Positions 26,028-34,964 of a DNA stretch of 64,000 bases are shown piece after piece. This DNA comes from Herminiimonas arsenicoxydans. Its GTDB lineage: Bacteria > Pseudomonadota > Gammaproteobacteria > Burkholderiales > Burkholderiaceae_D. Every line of letters starts with the position of its first letter. Within the stretch, counting starts at the first letter, position 1. Made by a program: the position numbers and the translations under genes. The stretch is taken from the NCBI GenBank assembly GCA_000026125.1, contig CU207211.1:1550001-1614000 (forward strand), read 5' to 3'. A model generated the notes under the pieces. It saw nothing but the letters and a program-made list of their open reading frames with translations, was not told where the DNA came from and did not search any database.

Positions 26028-29000
26028 TCACCTTGGCGGTGCCTCTCCTTGGTCCTTGAGGGTATTGAGCCAAAAAGTCGGATCGAAATATAAAGATGCC
26101 AAGGCGTCGATGTCCAGTATTGAAGTGCTTGGACTGAATTCAAAGGTTCCGAACAGATTAATATGCTGCCAGGCAATTGGTGAAATCCGACGCATCAGCT
26201 CGATGGCCTGCTCGTCGCCCGAGGCCAATTTTCGCTCATAGACGCGGGACAATATCAACGTGTTGTAATAAACAACTGCATTGGCGATCAGCCGGGAACA
26301 TTCATTCCACACATGCTGCTCGTCCTCCGTTTTGACACGAAACTTCCCGCCGTTGACGAACGCGACCGCACGCCGGAAACGATGATAGGCCTCCCCACGG
26401 TTCAATGCCTTCTGGATCCCTTGTCGAACATTCGGGTCATCGATATATTTCAGTACGTACTCGGTAAAGCACAAATTGTCGAGTTCCCATAGCGCCCGCT
26501 TAGTCGAGTTTTGTCGTGTGTAGCTGGAGAGCTTTCTTACAATCGTCGCCTGACTAACGTCTTTTTGCGCGAGCGAAACCAGGATTCGCTGAATATTTGG
26601 CCACTCTTTGATAATCAGATCGTCATAGACGCGCCGACATGGCTTGATCAACATATCCCCATACTGATTCGGTTGCTGGAAACCGATGATTGAAGCAGCT
26701 TTTTTCGGGAAATTCTTGTACCGTGGCGCGAACTCATGGTTGAAAGTACGCAGGATGATGAAGTTGACCTGGTTCGTGCCGTGGGTATCGGTGGAATGGC
26801 GCTCCGGCCGGATGTCCGACGTATTGTTGTACAAGAGGTCGAACACGTAATGGCTTTCATGCTCATGGGTACCAATGACCTTTGCGTTGACTGGCACATG
26901 GTTGGCCACCAACGTTATACTGCTTACCCCTTTTTGCAGCCCAAAATACTTGGGTGAATGACGGGCATTCAGCGTATCGATCTGTGTCTCCATGCGCTGT
27001 CCATCGCTACTGGAGTGCATCGCATCCTGGATGTCGTATAGATGGAATGCCGGTAACTTCGCGATTGCGTTGGTAATAGCATCGTTAGCCGCTCGCAGAG
27101 TTTCCGGGCGCAAGAAATTACGGGAAGTCGACATCAGCGATGAATGGCTCAAGCCTGAAACTTCCGACATTTTGCCCAAGCCCATGTTCGTGCCCATCGC
27201 CACCACGCAAGCAAGGATTTCCTTCGGATCTGGATCGTGTTTGACGTACCGGTCCAGCACATGGGTAAAGCCTCCCAGGAAACTGGTTTCGCCGGCCACA
27301 AACCACAACAGATCAGCAATACCGATTCCGGGAAGTTGGCTGAAAAATGGGCTGTTGACCGGCTCATCTGATGGCGGATACAGCAAGTTCCACCGCCGCT
27401 TTTCTGGCTTACCCTTGAGTTTGATGTGCTTGTTCTCTCCGTCATCGATCCGTTGATTAACCCGTTGCAGGAGGGACTCGATTGATTCCTCTAATTCCGC
27501 TAACGTGTCCTCGATCGGCGCTGAAAGCAGCCTCAGGTTCAGATCACTCAGGATGCCGTCCCTATTTTTCCATTTCTCATCGTTGATCAGGTCGTCTTCA
27601 AACCGGCGGTATTCAGTACTCTCTTGAACGAACACGTCGCCCGCCTCTAAGGCATTGCGCAGCATCCGGTAGAGCAGAAATTCGAAACGGTCCGGTTCGA
27701 TTACTTTGCGCCGGCGATCCTCCTCTGACGGTACATAGATATAGCGGTGCAAATGTTTTGGAATGACGTCGACAGGAAAAAGCGCCGGATCAATCTGGCG
27801 CGGTGATTTGTCCCGTCTGAATAAATCCTGCAAAAAATGCACCGCATGGACTAGCGGCGCGTTTTCGATGCGGCCGGCGAAATCAAGGGTCACAAACAAG
27901 TGCCGCAAATTCTGTTTGAACGTCCGGGACAAAGTGCCGTAATACGCCCACTCGAAGGCCGACTTGTCGAAGGCGATGCGGCGCATATAGTCGGACACGA
28001 TCGGGAACTGCTCGCGGTCTAGCAGAGAGAATGCCTTGTCTTTAATTTCGGAGAATGGTACCTCGGGCGCAATCGATTCATCGACGAACAACCCCAACAC
28101 CTGCCCCGCGGCCTGGATGTTCTTCAACGCGTCTTCCAGCGCTTTTTGCATCGCGGTTTCGGACTGGGCCTTGGCCTGCTTTTCGTATTGGTTGACTAGA
28201 TGGATGAACGCGTCCGTCAGATTGTCATTGACCTGGCGAAAGCGCTGGTACGCAAAGCACAAGAGAAACAGCTGAACAGTCGGCCGCTGCATGCGCTGCA
28301 GCTTGTAGACCGTGTAGAACTTCACCATCGAAGCATAGTATTTACTGCTCTCCTGGGACAGGCCGGCAGACACAAGAAACGTCACCGCAAAGTCGTGCAG
28401 CGGCTCGAAGAATTCGCGGCGCGAAACTTCCCGACGAAGTTCTCCGTAAGTGAAATCCTTGGCCTCTCGTTTCAGGGCACTGATGGTATAGATTTGCTCA
28501 TCCGCTTCCAAAAGAGTGGTCAATCGCTGCCGGACCTCAGGTGTCATGGCATCGCTCAATAACTCAGTAATGCGGGTTCGTTCGCCGGACACAGCCTTGC
28601 CGACCACATCTTGGAGCGACGAGTACGACGGCGCGACGACGCGATTGATCTCGAGCTGCTGCAGAATTTCCCGCAAGATGAAGATCGGCTCGGTCGACAA
28701 CATCGCAAACCGCTGCGCCTTGGTGTCGACCTCTGCTTTTGCGTCGGTGCCGCACAGGCGGTAATCGCAGAGCTCAAGTATGGTTTTTTGCAGGCCACCG
28801 CGGGTAGGACGTGACGGCATCTTGATGTCGCCCACGTCGCGCCCCGGAAAATACGTATTCAACAAAAAACACAGATCCTCTTCGATATCGGCGGGTTCAA
28901 ACGAGAAGAATTGCCGCTTGGCCTTGAAGTAACCCAGTTCGAGAATCAAATGCGCTGCGACAGAAGCCGTTCTGATGGCGCCGGCGGCCGCCTTTTCAGC

Positions 29001-29114
29001 CGGACTCAAATCGAAATAGAGATGGCGGTCTTCATCGGTAAAGCGCGGCATGCCGTACAGATCCTCGATTTCGTCGTCGTTTAAGATCGATAGGCGATGG
29101 GACTCTAAAGCCAT
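26028..29114 (-). CDS. tnpA: Tn3-family transposase TnpA
   Basis: This 1,028-residue replicative transposase is near full length for the Tn4651-like branch. It has an N-terminal DUF4158-type region (about 1-170), a long central helical part, and a C-terminal DDE core with Asp at about 704 (SSSDGQRME), Asp at about 776 (HSTDTHGTNQ) and Glu at about 908 (ALNRGEAYHRF). TnpA binds the 37-bp ends and joins them to a 5-bp staggered target, producing cointegrates. Its stop lies 100 bp inside the left repeat. tnpS lies upstream on the same strand. Confidence 0.95.
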   Translation of the reverse strand: MALESHRLSILNDDEIEDLYGMPRFTDEDRHLYFDLSPAEKAAAGAIRTASVAAHLILELGYFKAKRQFFSFEPADIEEDLCFLLNTYFPGRDVGDIKMPSRPTRGGLQKTILELCDYRLCGTDAKAEVDTKAQRFAMLSTEPIFILREILQQLEINRVVAPSYSSLQDVVGKAVSGERTRITELLSDAMTPEVRQRLTTLLEADEQIYTISALKREAKDFTYGELRREVSRREFFEPLHDFAVTFLVSAGLSQESSKYYASMVKFYTVYKLQRMQRPTVQLFLLCFAYQRFRQVNDNLTDAFIHLVNQYEKQAKAQSETAMQKALEDALKNIQAAGQVLGLFVDESIAPEVPFSEIKDKAFSLLDREQFPIVSDYMRRIAFDKSAFEWAYYGTLSRTFKQNLRHLFVTLDFAGRIENAPLVHAVHFLQDLFRRDKSPRQIDPALFPVDVIPKHLHRYIYVPSEEDRRRKVIEPDRFEFLLYRMLRNALEAGDVFVQESTEYRRFEDDLINDEKWKNRDGILSDLNLRLLSAPIEDTLAELEESIESLLQRVNQRIDDGENKHIKLKGKPEKRRWNLLYPPSDEPVNSPFFSQLPGIGIADLLWFVAGETSFLGGFTHVLDRYVKHDPDPKEILACVVAMGTNMGLGKMSEVSGLSHSSLMSTSRNFLRPETLRAANDAITNAIAKLPAFHLYDIQDAMHSSSDGQRMETQIDTLNARHSPKYFGLQKGVSSITLVANHVPVNAKVIGTHEHESHYVFDLLYNNTSDIRPERHSTDTHGTNQVNFIILRTFNHEFAPRYKNFPKKAASIIGFQQPNQYGDMLIKPCRRVYDDLIIKEWPNIQRILVSLAQKDVSQATIVRKLSSYTRQNSTKRALWELDNLCFTEYVLKYIDDPNVRQGIQKALNRGEAYHRFRRAVAFVNGGKFRVKTEDEQHVWNECSRLIANAVVYYNTLILSRVYERKLASGDEQAIELMRRISPIAWQHINLFGTFEFSPSTSILDIDALASLYFDPTFWLNTLKDQGEAPPR

Positions 29115-29185
29115 GCGGGAGATGGGGAAAAAGTGTCAATTGTAATTCACATCAGCCGCATCAAGCTCGTTGCGAATTGCATGAC

Positions 29186-30154
29186 TTAGCGTTCAGTATC
29201 GGGCAACTGCGGTGTGACAGTCGATAACGCTCTCCCGATTCTGTCTTTCCCGAAAGGATCGGCGCCATCTACATAACGCATGGCTGACTGTACATTCTTC
29301 CAGCCGACGTACTCCATCAATGTCTTGATGTCCCAATCGTTGGATGTTGCCCAATTGGCGAAACCGCGCCGCAATGAATGCCCGCTGTACTGTTCTGCAA
29401 AAGCGATGCCGGCACCCGCAAAAAGCGATCGCAGCAACGGCACCAAGCTATTGATGTGTAATCCCGACTCGCCAACATGGCCCCAACGGTCGACGCCGCG
29501 AAATACCGCGCCTTCCGTTATCCCTGCGAGCGAGATCCAATCTAGGTAAGCGGTAACCGGACACAGTTTCGCCAATTCGGGGGCCTTGAACGTGGTTCCG
29601 TGGCCTAGACGGTCGCCTTTCGTCTGCGGCAAAAAGCATGTCATGCCTTCCCCCGGCACTACCTTGATATATTGCACTTGCAGGTTGGTCAATTCATCGC
29701 CGCGGAACCCGCGCCAGAATCCGAGCAACAGCAGCGCCTTGTCGCGTGTATGGCGCAGCTGTGCCGGCCGGTGGCCCGCATGTACTGATGCGGCTATCGT
29801 CTGGTCCAGCGACTGCGTCACCTGTTCGAGCTGCTCAATCTGCAGGGGCCTCGCACGTTTTTCCTGCGCAGGGTGTAATGCCTGAATGCCGCGCAAGACC
29901 TTGCGTACCACTGGCGCCTTGGTCGGATCCGGGAATCCTTGGTCGATATGCCATTGTGCCAACGCGGCCAGCCGCTGCTTTAACGTGTTGATGGATAAGG
30001 ACTTGGCATGATCGACCAAGTACCGCGCCAAACTATCTGCTGTAGCGGGCAAAAAACCACCCCACTCAACCTCAAAATGTCGAACGGCTGACTGATAACT
30101 GCGACGAGTATTGTCGCGTGTGGCGGCGTGAATATATGTATCAAGAGTAGTCAT
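29186..30154 (-). CDS. tnpS: TnpS-like tyrosine recombinase (cointegrate resolvase)
   Basis: This 322-residue integrase-family recombinase has a SAM-like N-domain (residues 1-100, SYQSAVRHFEVEWGG). Its catalytic domain has Arg in GFWRGFRGDEL (about 150), HSLRRGF (HxxR, about 267), GWKNVQSAMRYV with the nucleophile Tyr near 294, and a short tail. In Tn4651-type transposons TnpS with TnpT resolves cointegrates at a site lying between the two divergent genes. Here tnpT is 18 kb away, on the other side of the cargo. It is probably co-oriented with tnpA but read from its own promoter. Confidence 0.88.
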   Translation of the reverse strand: MTTLDTYIHAATRDNTRRSYQSAVRHFEVEWGGFLPATADSLARYLVDHAKSLSINTLKQRLAALAQWHIDQGFPDPTKAPVVRKVLRGIQALHPAQEKRARPLQIEQLEQVTQSLDQTIAASVHAGHRPAQLRHTRDKALLLLGFWRGFRGDELTNLQVQYIKVVPGEGMTCFLPQTKGDRLGHGTTFKAPELAKLCPVTAYLDWISLAGITEGAVFRGVDRWGHVGESGLHINSLVPLLRSLFAGAGIAFAEQYSGHSLRRGFANWATSNDWDIKTLMEYVGWKNVQSAMRYVDGADPFGKDRIGRALSTVTPQLPDTER

Positions 30155-30173
30155 GACATCTAGTAATGAAAAT

Positions 30174-30194
30174 CGTAATGAAAGTTATTTTACG
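30174..30194. other. candidate half of the TnpS recombination region
   Basis: A short inverted repeat, CGTAA (30174-30178) / TTACG (30190-30194), separated by 11 nt lies just upstream of tnpS. The position is where the resolution site of the tnpS/tnpT family would start. No match long enough to the tnpT-side palindrome is seen. This is weak, position-based evidence. Confidence 0.3.
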
Positions 30195-30265
30195 AGGTTA
30201 CCCACGCGCATTTTCCCCATATTCCTCACCGACATGTCCATTAGTCTTTTGGTTTGACAACTCTG

Positions 30266-30700
30266 TTACTGAAGTTTGTCGTGGCAAACACATCCATGGT
30301 CGTCCGTCGGCACATTCAGATTTTGAAGAATGCCGCAGTCACGAGTTGAATGTGGTCCTGAACATTGATCCCGCAACGTAAGCAACTGTTGTTCGAGGTT
30401 CAGCAGCATTTTTACGCGTGCTTGCACTTCTACGATATGTGAATCGAGTAAATCATCGACGCTCTGACAGCCGGCAGCAGGGTTACTTTGCAGATCGAGC
30501 AAAATGCGTATGTCAGCCAAGCCCATCTGCAATGAGCGACAGTGCCGGATGAACTGAAGTCGTTCTTGGTGATGCGCTTGATACTCACGATATCCGTTGG
30601 CTGTGCGTTCTGGAACAGCCAATATTCCCGATTTTTCGTAGTACCGGATTGTTTCCACATCGCATCCGGTCTTTGTAGCTAATTCACCGATTTTCATCAA
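30266..30700 (-). CDS. pbrR: MerR-family Pb/Cd/Zn-responsive regulator (PbrR-like)
   Basis: This 144-residue regulator has a winged HTH (MKIGELATKTGCDVETIRYYE), a coiled-coil dimerisation helix and a metal loop. Cys residues occur at about 13 (TKTGCDV), 78 (AAGCQSVDD), 112 (RDQCSGPH) and 119 (TRDCGIL), with a further pair in the tail (GCVCHDK). The Cys in the HTH and the later pair match PbrR. Apo-protein would repress and metal-bound protein activate the divergent ATPase promoter by twisting its 19-bp spacer. The matching dyad is at 30719-30739. Confidence 0.88.
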   Translation of the reverse strand: MMKIGELATKTGCDVETIRYYEKSGILAVPERTANGYREYQAHHQERLQFIRHCRSLQMGLADIRILLDLQSNPAAGCQSVDDLLDSHIVEVQARVKMLLNLEQQLLTLRDQCSGPHSTRDCGILQNLNVPTDDHGCVCHDKLQ

Positions 30701-30715
30701 AATCTCCCAAAGTGC

Positions 30716-30746
30716 TTGACCCCGTAGCGACTACAGGGTGTTTACT
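30716..30746 (+). promoter_or_regulatory. MerR-type operator-promoter of the transposon cadA/pbrA gene
   Basis: TTGACC (30716-30721) and TTTACT (30741-30746) are 19 bp apart. Between them lies the dyad ACCCCGTAG-CGA-CTACAGGGT (30719-30739), close to known PbrR/ZntR/CadR operators. It sits between the divergent regulator (start 30700) and the ATPase (start 30779). Confidence 0.85.
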
Positions 30747-30778
30747 AAGCATACATCATCTACCCAATGGAATAAAAC

Positions 30779-33013
30779 ATGGCTGAAATACAACGCCCTC
30801 AAAATAAGCAAAGCATTTCGGATTGTTGCGAAGGCAGTAATTGCAGGACTTCATCTAATGCTGCCATTCAACCGTTTCCAGCGCCATTGGATGCTCCATC
30901 AAATGCTCAATCGGTCCAATACCGTATTTCAAATATGGATTGTCCCACAGAAGAAAAATTGATTCGGAACAAGCTGGAAGGCATGAATGGAATTATTCGT
31001 CTCGACTTTAACCTGATGAACCGTATCCTGAGTGTTCACCATCAATTAAAGAGTCTGGAGTCCGTTACCACAGCACTGAAAGCCATCGGTATGGATGCGC
31101 AGCTTGTTGATAGCGAAGCGCATCAGCCAAAGGTTCCGGAATCAGCGTCATTAACTGCAGCACAAAAGATCTTGCTGGCTATTTCCGGTGTGGCAGCACT
31201 GGCCGCGGAAGTCCTTGCCTGGACTACTCATACCGATGGGTCGCCTCTAGTGATTGCACTGGCCTTTATTTCAATCGCAACAGGCGGATTGCCTACATTG
31301 AAAAAAGGCTGGATTGCGTTAAAGACATTCACCCTCAACATCAATTTTTTGATGAGTCTGGCGGTGATCGGTGCTATGGCAATCGGTCAATGGCCTGAAG
31401 CCGCAATGGTGGTATTTCTCTTTGCGGTCGCAGAGCTGATCGAGAGTCTCTCGCTCAATCGTGCGCGCAATGCGGTGCATGGCTTGTTGAAACTGGCTCC
31501 AGATGTCGTGACCTTGCAGGACGCCATTGGCGGATGGCAAGAAAAGTCCGTTGAAACGGCGGTTGTCGGCGACATGATGCGCGTCAAGCCTGGTGAGCGT
31601 ATTGCCCTTGATGGGATTGTCACAAGTGGCGAGTCTTCGGTTAATCAGGCACCTATTACTGGTGAGAGCATGCCGGTGGACAAACGTATAGGGGATGCTG
31701 TCTACGCAGGAAGTATCAATGAGCGCGGCCTGCTCGATATCAAGGTATCCACCAATAGCAGCAACAGCACCTTGGCGAGAATTGTTCGCGTCATCGAAGA
31801 GACGCAAAACAACAAGGCCGCAACCCAACGTTTTGTTGATACGTTCGCTCGTTATTACACGCCTGCTGTTGTCGTCATGGCTATTCTGGTTGCCGTAATA
31901 CCGCCTTTAGTATTCGGTGCGGAATTTACACCATGGCTTTACAAGGCTCTGGTCATGCTTGTAATCGCCTGTCCATGTGCGCTAGTCATTTCGACGCCGG
32001 TAACAGTGGTGAGCGGTCTGACCGCCGCAGCAAGACTCGGCATTCTTATCAAGGGTGGAGAGTTTCTTGAGGTGGGTTACAAGTTAAAAGCGATTGCGTT
32101 GGACAAGACAGGTACGCTGACAGCAGGTCAGCCATCTGTTGTTGACGTGAAAACGATAAGCAATAACGAGCGAGAAACCATCTTGTTGCTTGCAGCAAGC
32201 CTGGATGCGAATTCAGATCATCCTTTGGCAAATGCCATCGTTAAAGCAGGTCCTGAGAGCTCACTGCATAAAGTCGTAACCAATTTCGAAGCCTTACCCG
32301 GACGTGGCGTCAAAGGTGAGATCGACGGTACGATTTACTTTCTGGGAAATCACCGTCTGATCGAAGAGCTGAAGGTTTGTAATCCAGCGATTGAAGCGTT
32401 GTTGGATGTAATTGAAGGTACTGCGCAAACCGCTGTAATGCTCGCCACGGAAAAAACGGTCGTGGGTATTATCGCCATTGCCGATAGCTTGCGCGAGAGT
32501 GCTATCGAAAGTGTTCGTCAACTGAATCAACTAGGTATTACCACCGTCATGCTGACCGGTGATAACAATCGCACAGCGCAGCAGATCGGTGCTCATGTCG
32601 GTATTAGTGTCATCAAGGCAGAACTGCTGCCAGAAGACAAGTTGACCGAAATCAAAAACCTTCAATCAACCTACGGCGTAGTTGGGATGCTCGGCGATGG
32701 TATAAACGATGCGCCAGCGTTGGCGCAAGCCGATGTTGGTTTCGCAATGGGTGCAGCAGGTAGCGATACGGCAATCGAAACCGCTGATGTAGCATTGATG
32801 AATGATGACCTTGAGAAACTTCCGGTTTTTATCAAACTTAGTCGTGCTACCCGCAGCATTCTGATTCAAAACATCAGCGCAGCCATCGGTATTAAAGCAA
32901 TATTTTTTGTCTTGGCTTTTATGGGAATAGCGACACTTTGGATGGCTGTTTTTGCTGATGTGGGCGCGAGTCTCTTGGTAGTCTTCAACGGTTTGCGCTT
33001 ACTGAGGAAATGA
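30779..33013 (+). CDS. cadA: Zn2+/Cd2+/Pb2+-exporting P1B-2 ATPase (CadA/PbrA/ZntA), transposon copy
   Basis: This 744-residue inner-membrane pump has a Cys-rich N-terminus (DCCEGSNCRTS), an HMA domain with NMDCPTEEKLIRNKLEGM (MxCPTEE), CPC (IACPCALVIST), DKTGTLTAGQ, SDHPLANAI (HP motif), [20 protein letters not shown], and the TM8 Asp of divalent pumps (FADVGASLLVVFN). It expels soft divalent ions from cytoplasm to periplasm. It is transcribed divergently from pbrR and followed by lspA, the pbrA-pbrC arrangement of lead-resistance loci. A divergent second copy is at 60266-62485. Confidence 0.93.
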   Translation: MAEIQRPQNKQSISDCCEGSNCRTSSNAAIQPFPAPLDAPSNAQSVQYRISNMDCPTEEKLIRNKLEGMNGIIRLDFNLMNRILSVHHQLKSLESVTTALKAIGMDAQLVDSEAHQPKVPESASLTAAQKILLAISGVAALAAEVLAWTTHTDGSPLVIALAFISIATGGLPTLKKGWIALKTFTLNINFLMSLAVIGAMAIGQWPEAAMVVFLFAVAELIESLSLNRARNAVHGLLKLAPDVVTLQDAIGGWQEKSVETAVVGDMMRVKPGERIALDGIVTSGESSVNQAPITGESMPVDKRIGDAVYAGSINERGLLDIKVSTNSSNSTLARIVRVIEETQNNKAATQRFVDTFARYYTPAVVVMAILVAVIPPLVFGAEFTPWLYKALVMLVIACPCALVISTPVTVVSGLTAAARLGILIKGGEFLEVGYKLKAIALDKTGTLTAGQPSVVDVKTISNNERETILLLAASLDANSDHPLANAIVKAGPESSLHKVVTNFEALPGRGVKGEIDGTIYFLGNHRLIEELKVCNPAIEALLDVIEGTAQTAVMLATEKTVVGIIAIADSLRESAIESVRQLNQLGITTVMLTGDNNRTAQQIGAHVGISVIKAELLPEDKLTEIKNLQSTYGVVGMLGDGINDAPALAQADVGFAMGAAGSDTAIETADVALMNDDLEKLPVFIKLSRATRSILIQNISAAIGIKAIFFVLAFMGIATLWMAVFADVGASLLVVFNGLRLLRK

Positions 33014-33153
33014 CAGTTACAGAAGTTTTGTACGGTTGGTGGTTTTGGCGTGTATTGGTTTCGCGAATGGCAGCTTCTACGCCCGCTCGCCTATGCTAGG
33101 CGCATTCAAGCTGATGAACGTAGCAATTCCGCTCAAACAAATGTTAGAAAAAA

Positions 33154-33726
33154 ATGAACGATAAACTCATTCAGTATGGCGAGCCTGCGCCACTTCGTGC
33201 CCGCCCGAGACGGTGGTGGGCTCTTGCAATGATAGTGCTCATGCTCGATGTTACTTCCAAGGCGGCTATATCGACGTTGATGACATACGGAGCATCTATT
33301 CCACTTACTGGCTACTTCAACTTAGTGCATGCCAGAAATACCGGTGCGGCATTCAGTTTTCTGGCTAATGCCGGAGGTTGGCAGCGGTACTTCTTTATTA
33401 CTCTCGCATTCGTGGTTTCTATGTGGCTGGCTCTCGAGCTGCGTAAGCAGCTACCCACCTTATCGGCATGGGCCTACAGCTTAATTCTGGGGGGCGCACT
33501 TGGGAATGCGATTGATCGTTTATTGCGGGGATATGTAGTTGATTATCTCGATTTTCATTGGAGTGGCTGGCATTGGCCGGCGTTCAATGTTGCGGATATC
33601 GGTATCGTCTGCGGTGCTGTGCTGCTAGTGGTAGAAAGCCTGCGTCCAACTGTAGATGCATCAAAACAGCAGCCGAAGAACATTACTACGGCTGCTCGCA
33701 TTGAATCATCCACGAGAAAGTCTTGA
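33154..33726 (+). CDS. lspA: signal peptidase II-like protein (PbrC type)
   Basis: This 190-residue four-helix membrane protease is of the LspA family. The conserved blocks are LDVTSKAAI, GALGNAIDRLLRGYVVDYLDFHW and FNVADIGIVCG, containing the catalytic Asp pair (the Asp of VVDY/IDR and of NVAD). LspA removes lipoprotein signal peptides. In lead islands (PbrC/PbrB) a dedicated copy is linked to sequestration of Pb outside the cytoplasm. It follows the metal ATPase by 140 bp. A housekeeping lspA is expected elsewhere. Confidence 0.9.
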   Translation: MNDKLIQYGEPAPLRARPRRWWALAMIVLMLDVTSKAAISTLMTYGASIPLTGYFNLVHARNTGAAFSFLANAGGWQRYFFITLAFVVSMWLALELRKQLPTLSAWAYSLILGGALGNAIDRLLRGYVVDYLDFHWSGWHWPAFNVADIGIVCGAVLLVVESLRPTVDASKQQPKNITTAARIESSTRKS

Positions 33727-33987
33727 CGCTTGCCGCATCAAAGTCGGGCAATCTTTTGAAGATCGCTGATGTCGCCATCGATTTTCTGCATATCCATACC
33801 AATAGAATGAAATTTCTAGCATAGAAATTAGTGTAAACCGCCGTCTTTTGCGAGTGATATGCTTCCGCCGCATCGTGGCAGACATAGTAGGAGTAAGCTG
33901 GTATCTGGAAGGCAATACCAGACATAGGTTAGTAGTGTCTTGATCAGAATGAGATCTCGGCAGATTTGCCTTTGATTAGTGCACTTC

Positions 33988-34947
33988 CTATTTTCCCCAT
34001 TTCGCAATGATGCGCACATAAACCAATTCGCTAAGCAGTTCCACGAGTGTTTGTGCAACGATGATCGCTGGTAAAACAGGAATTGCGCCAGGGATAGCAA
34101 GTGCGAGCGGTAAAACCACCAGCGAATTACGTGTTGCTGAGCTGAAGGCAACAGAGCGCGAAGCTGACGCGTTCAATTCTGCTTGTCGTGCAACCCACCA
34201 ACCACAAACTGGTGCCAGTACTGCATAAGCAACATACAGGGGCAGAACCAATAGCACTGAATCAATCGCTGGGCCAAGCTGAGGTACAACAGCTAAGATC
34301 ACTATAAATAGAACAAGCGCGGTGGCCGGAACAGGCGTAAGGCCAAGAACTTCAGAAATTTTCTTCCAAATATCACTGCGGCCGGCTAAAAGCTGAGTTA
34401 CTCCTGCCAATACTAAGGGCACAGCAATTAGCCATACAAATGCGTGTACGAACGGCCCGACTTCAACAAACCGTGCCGCGTCCTCACCAAGTGCTAGTCC
34501 TAAATAAACTGGAAGCAACAGCATTTGTACGATTAAAAGAACCGGAGTTGAAGCAAGCAATAGTCGTGCATCTGCACGTCCAAGATGCGCAAACGTCACC
34601 ACATAGTCGATGCATGGAGCCAGTAAGACCAGCATTACGCCTAGACGCAGCATTTGATCTTCGAGGAAGAAATGAACCAATGCCAGGACGATCATTGGAA
34701 TGATGATGAAGTTCGCAACGAGCAGTGCACCCATGAAGCGAACTTGCTTAAACGCCTGACCTAGCTCGGCTAACGGCACTTGCAAAAACGTGACAAAGAG
34801 CATGAATGCAAGCGCGGGATTAATTACCCCTTCCAACGCGGCAGTTCCCGGCACAACCATTGCTATGACCGAAGAGATCGCCACGGCACTGAAGTAGATT
34901 GCGATCTGCTGTCGTTCAAGTAGCTCTCTTAGATTTCCGATATTCAT
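33988..34947 (-). CDS. BASS-superfamily (ACR3-like) membrane carrier
   Basis: This 319-residue protein has about 9-10 predicted helices and belongs to the bile acid:Na+ symporter/ACR3 superfamily. The segment MLVLLAPCIDYVVTFAHLGRAD holds a membrane Cys in the same context as the As(III)-binding Cys of ACR3 (APC-hydrophobic-HL-D). ACR3 proteins export arsenite. No arsR, arsC or arsH is beside it, so the substrate may differ; it appears in some lead/zinc islands annotated as arsenic resistance. It ends 18 bp... upstream on the same strand lies the FTR1-like gene with only 17 bp between, so read order is carrier first, then the permease. Confidence 0.78.
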   Translation of the reverse strand: MNIGNLRELLERQQIAIYFSAVAISSVIAMVVPGTAALEGVINPALAFMLFVTFLQVPLAELGQAFKQVRFMGALLVANFIIIPMIVLALVHFFLEDQMLRLGVMLVLLAPCIDYVVTFAHLGRADARLLLASTPVLLIVQMLLLPVYLGLALGEDAARFVEVGPFVHAFVWLIAVPLVLAGVTQLLAGRSDIWKKISEVLGLTPVPATALVLFIVILAVVPQLGPAIDSVLLVLPLYVAYAVLAPVCGWWVARQAELNASASRSVAFSSATRNSLVVLPLALAIPGAIPVLPAIIVAQTLVELLSELVYVRIIAKWGK

Positions 34948-34964
34948 TTTTTATAAAAGTGAGA

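Noticed and set aside
33088..33102. Short hairpin CGCCTA-TGC-TAGGCG between cadA and lspA
   Set aside because: A six-base stem without a T-tract is too weak to call a terminator.
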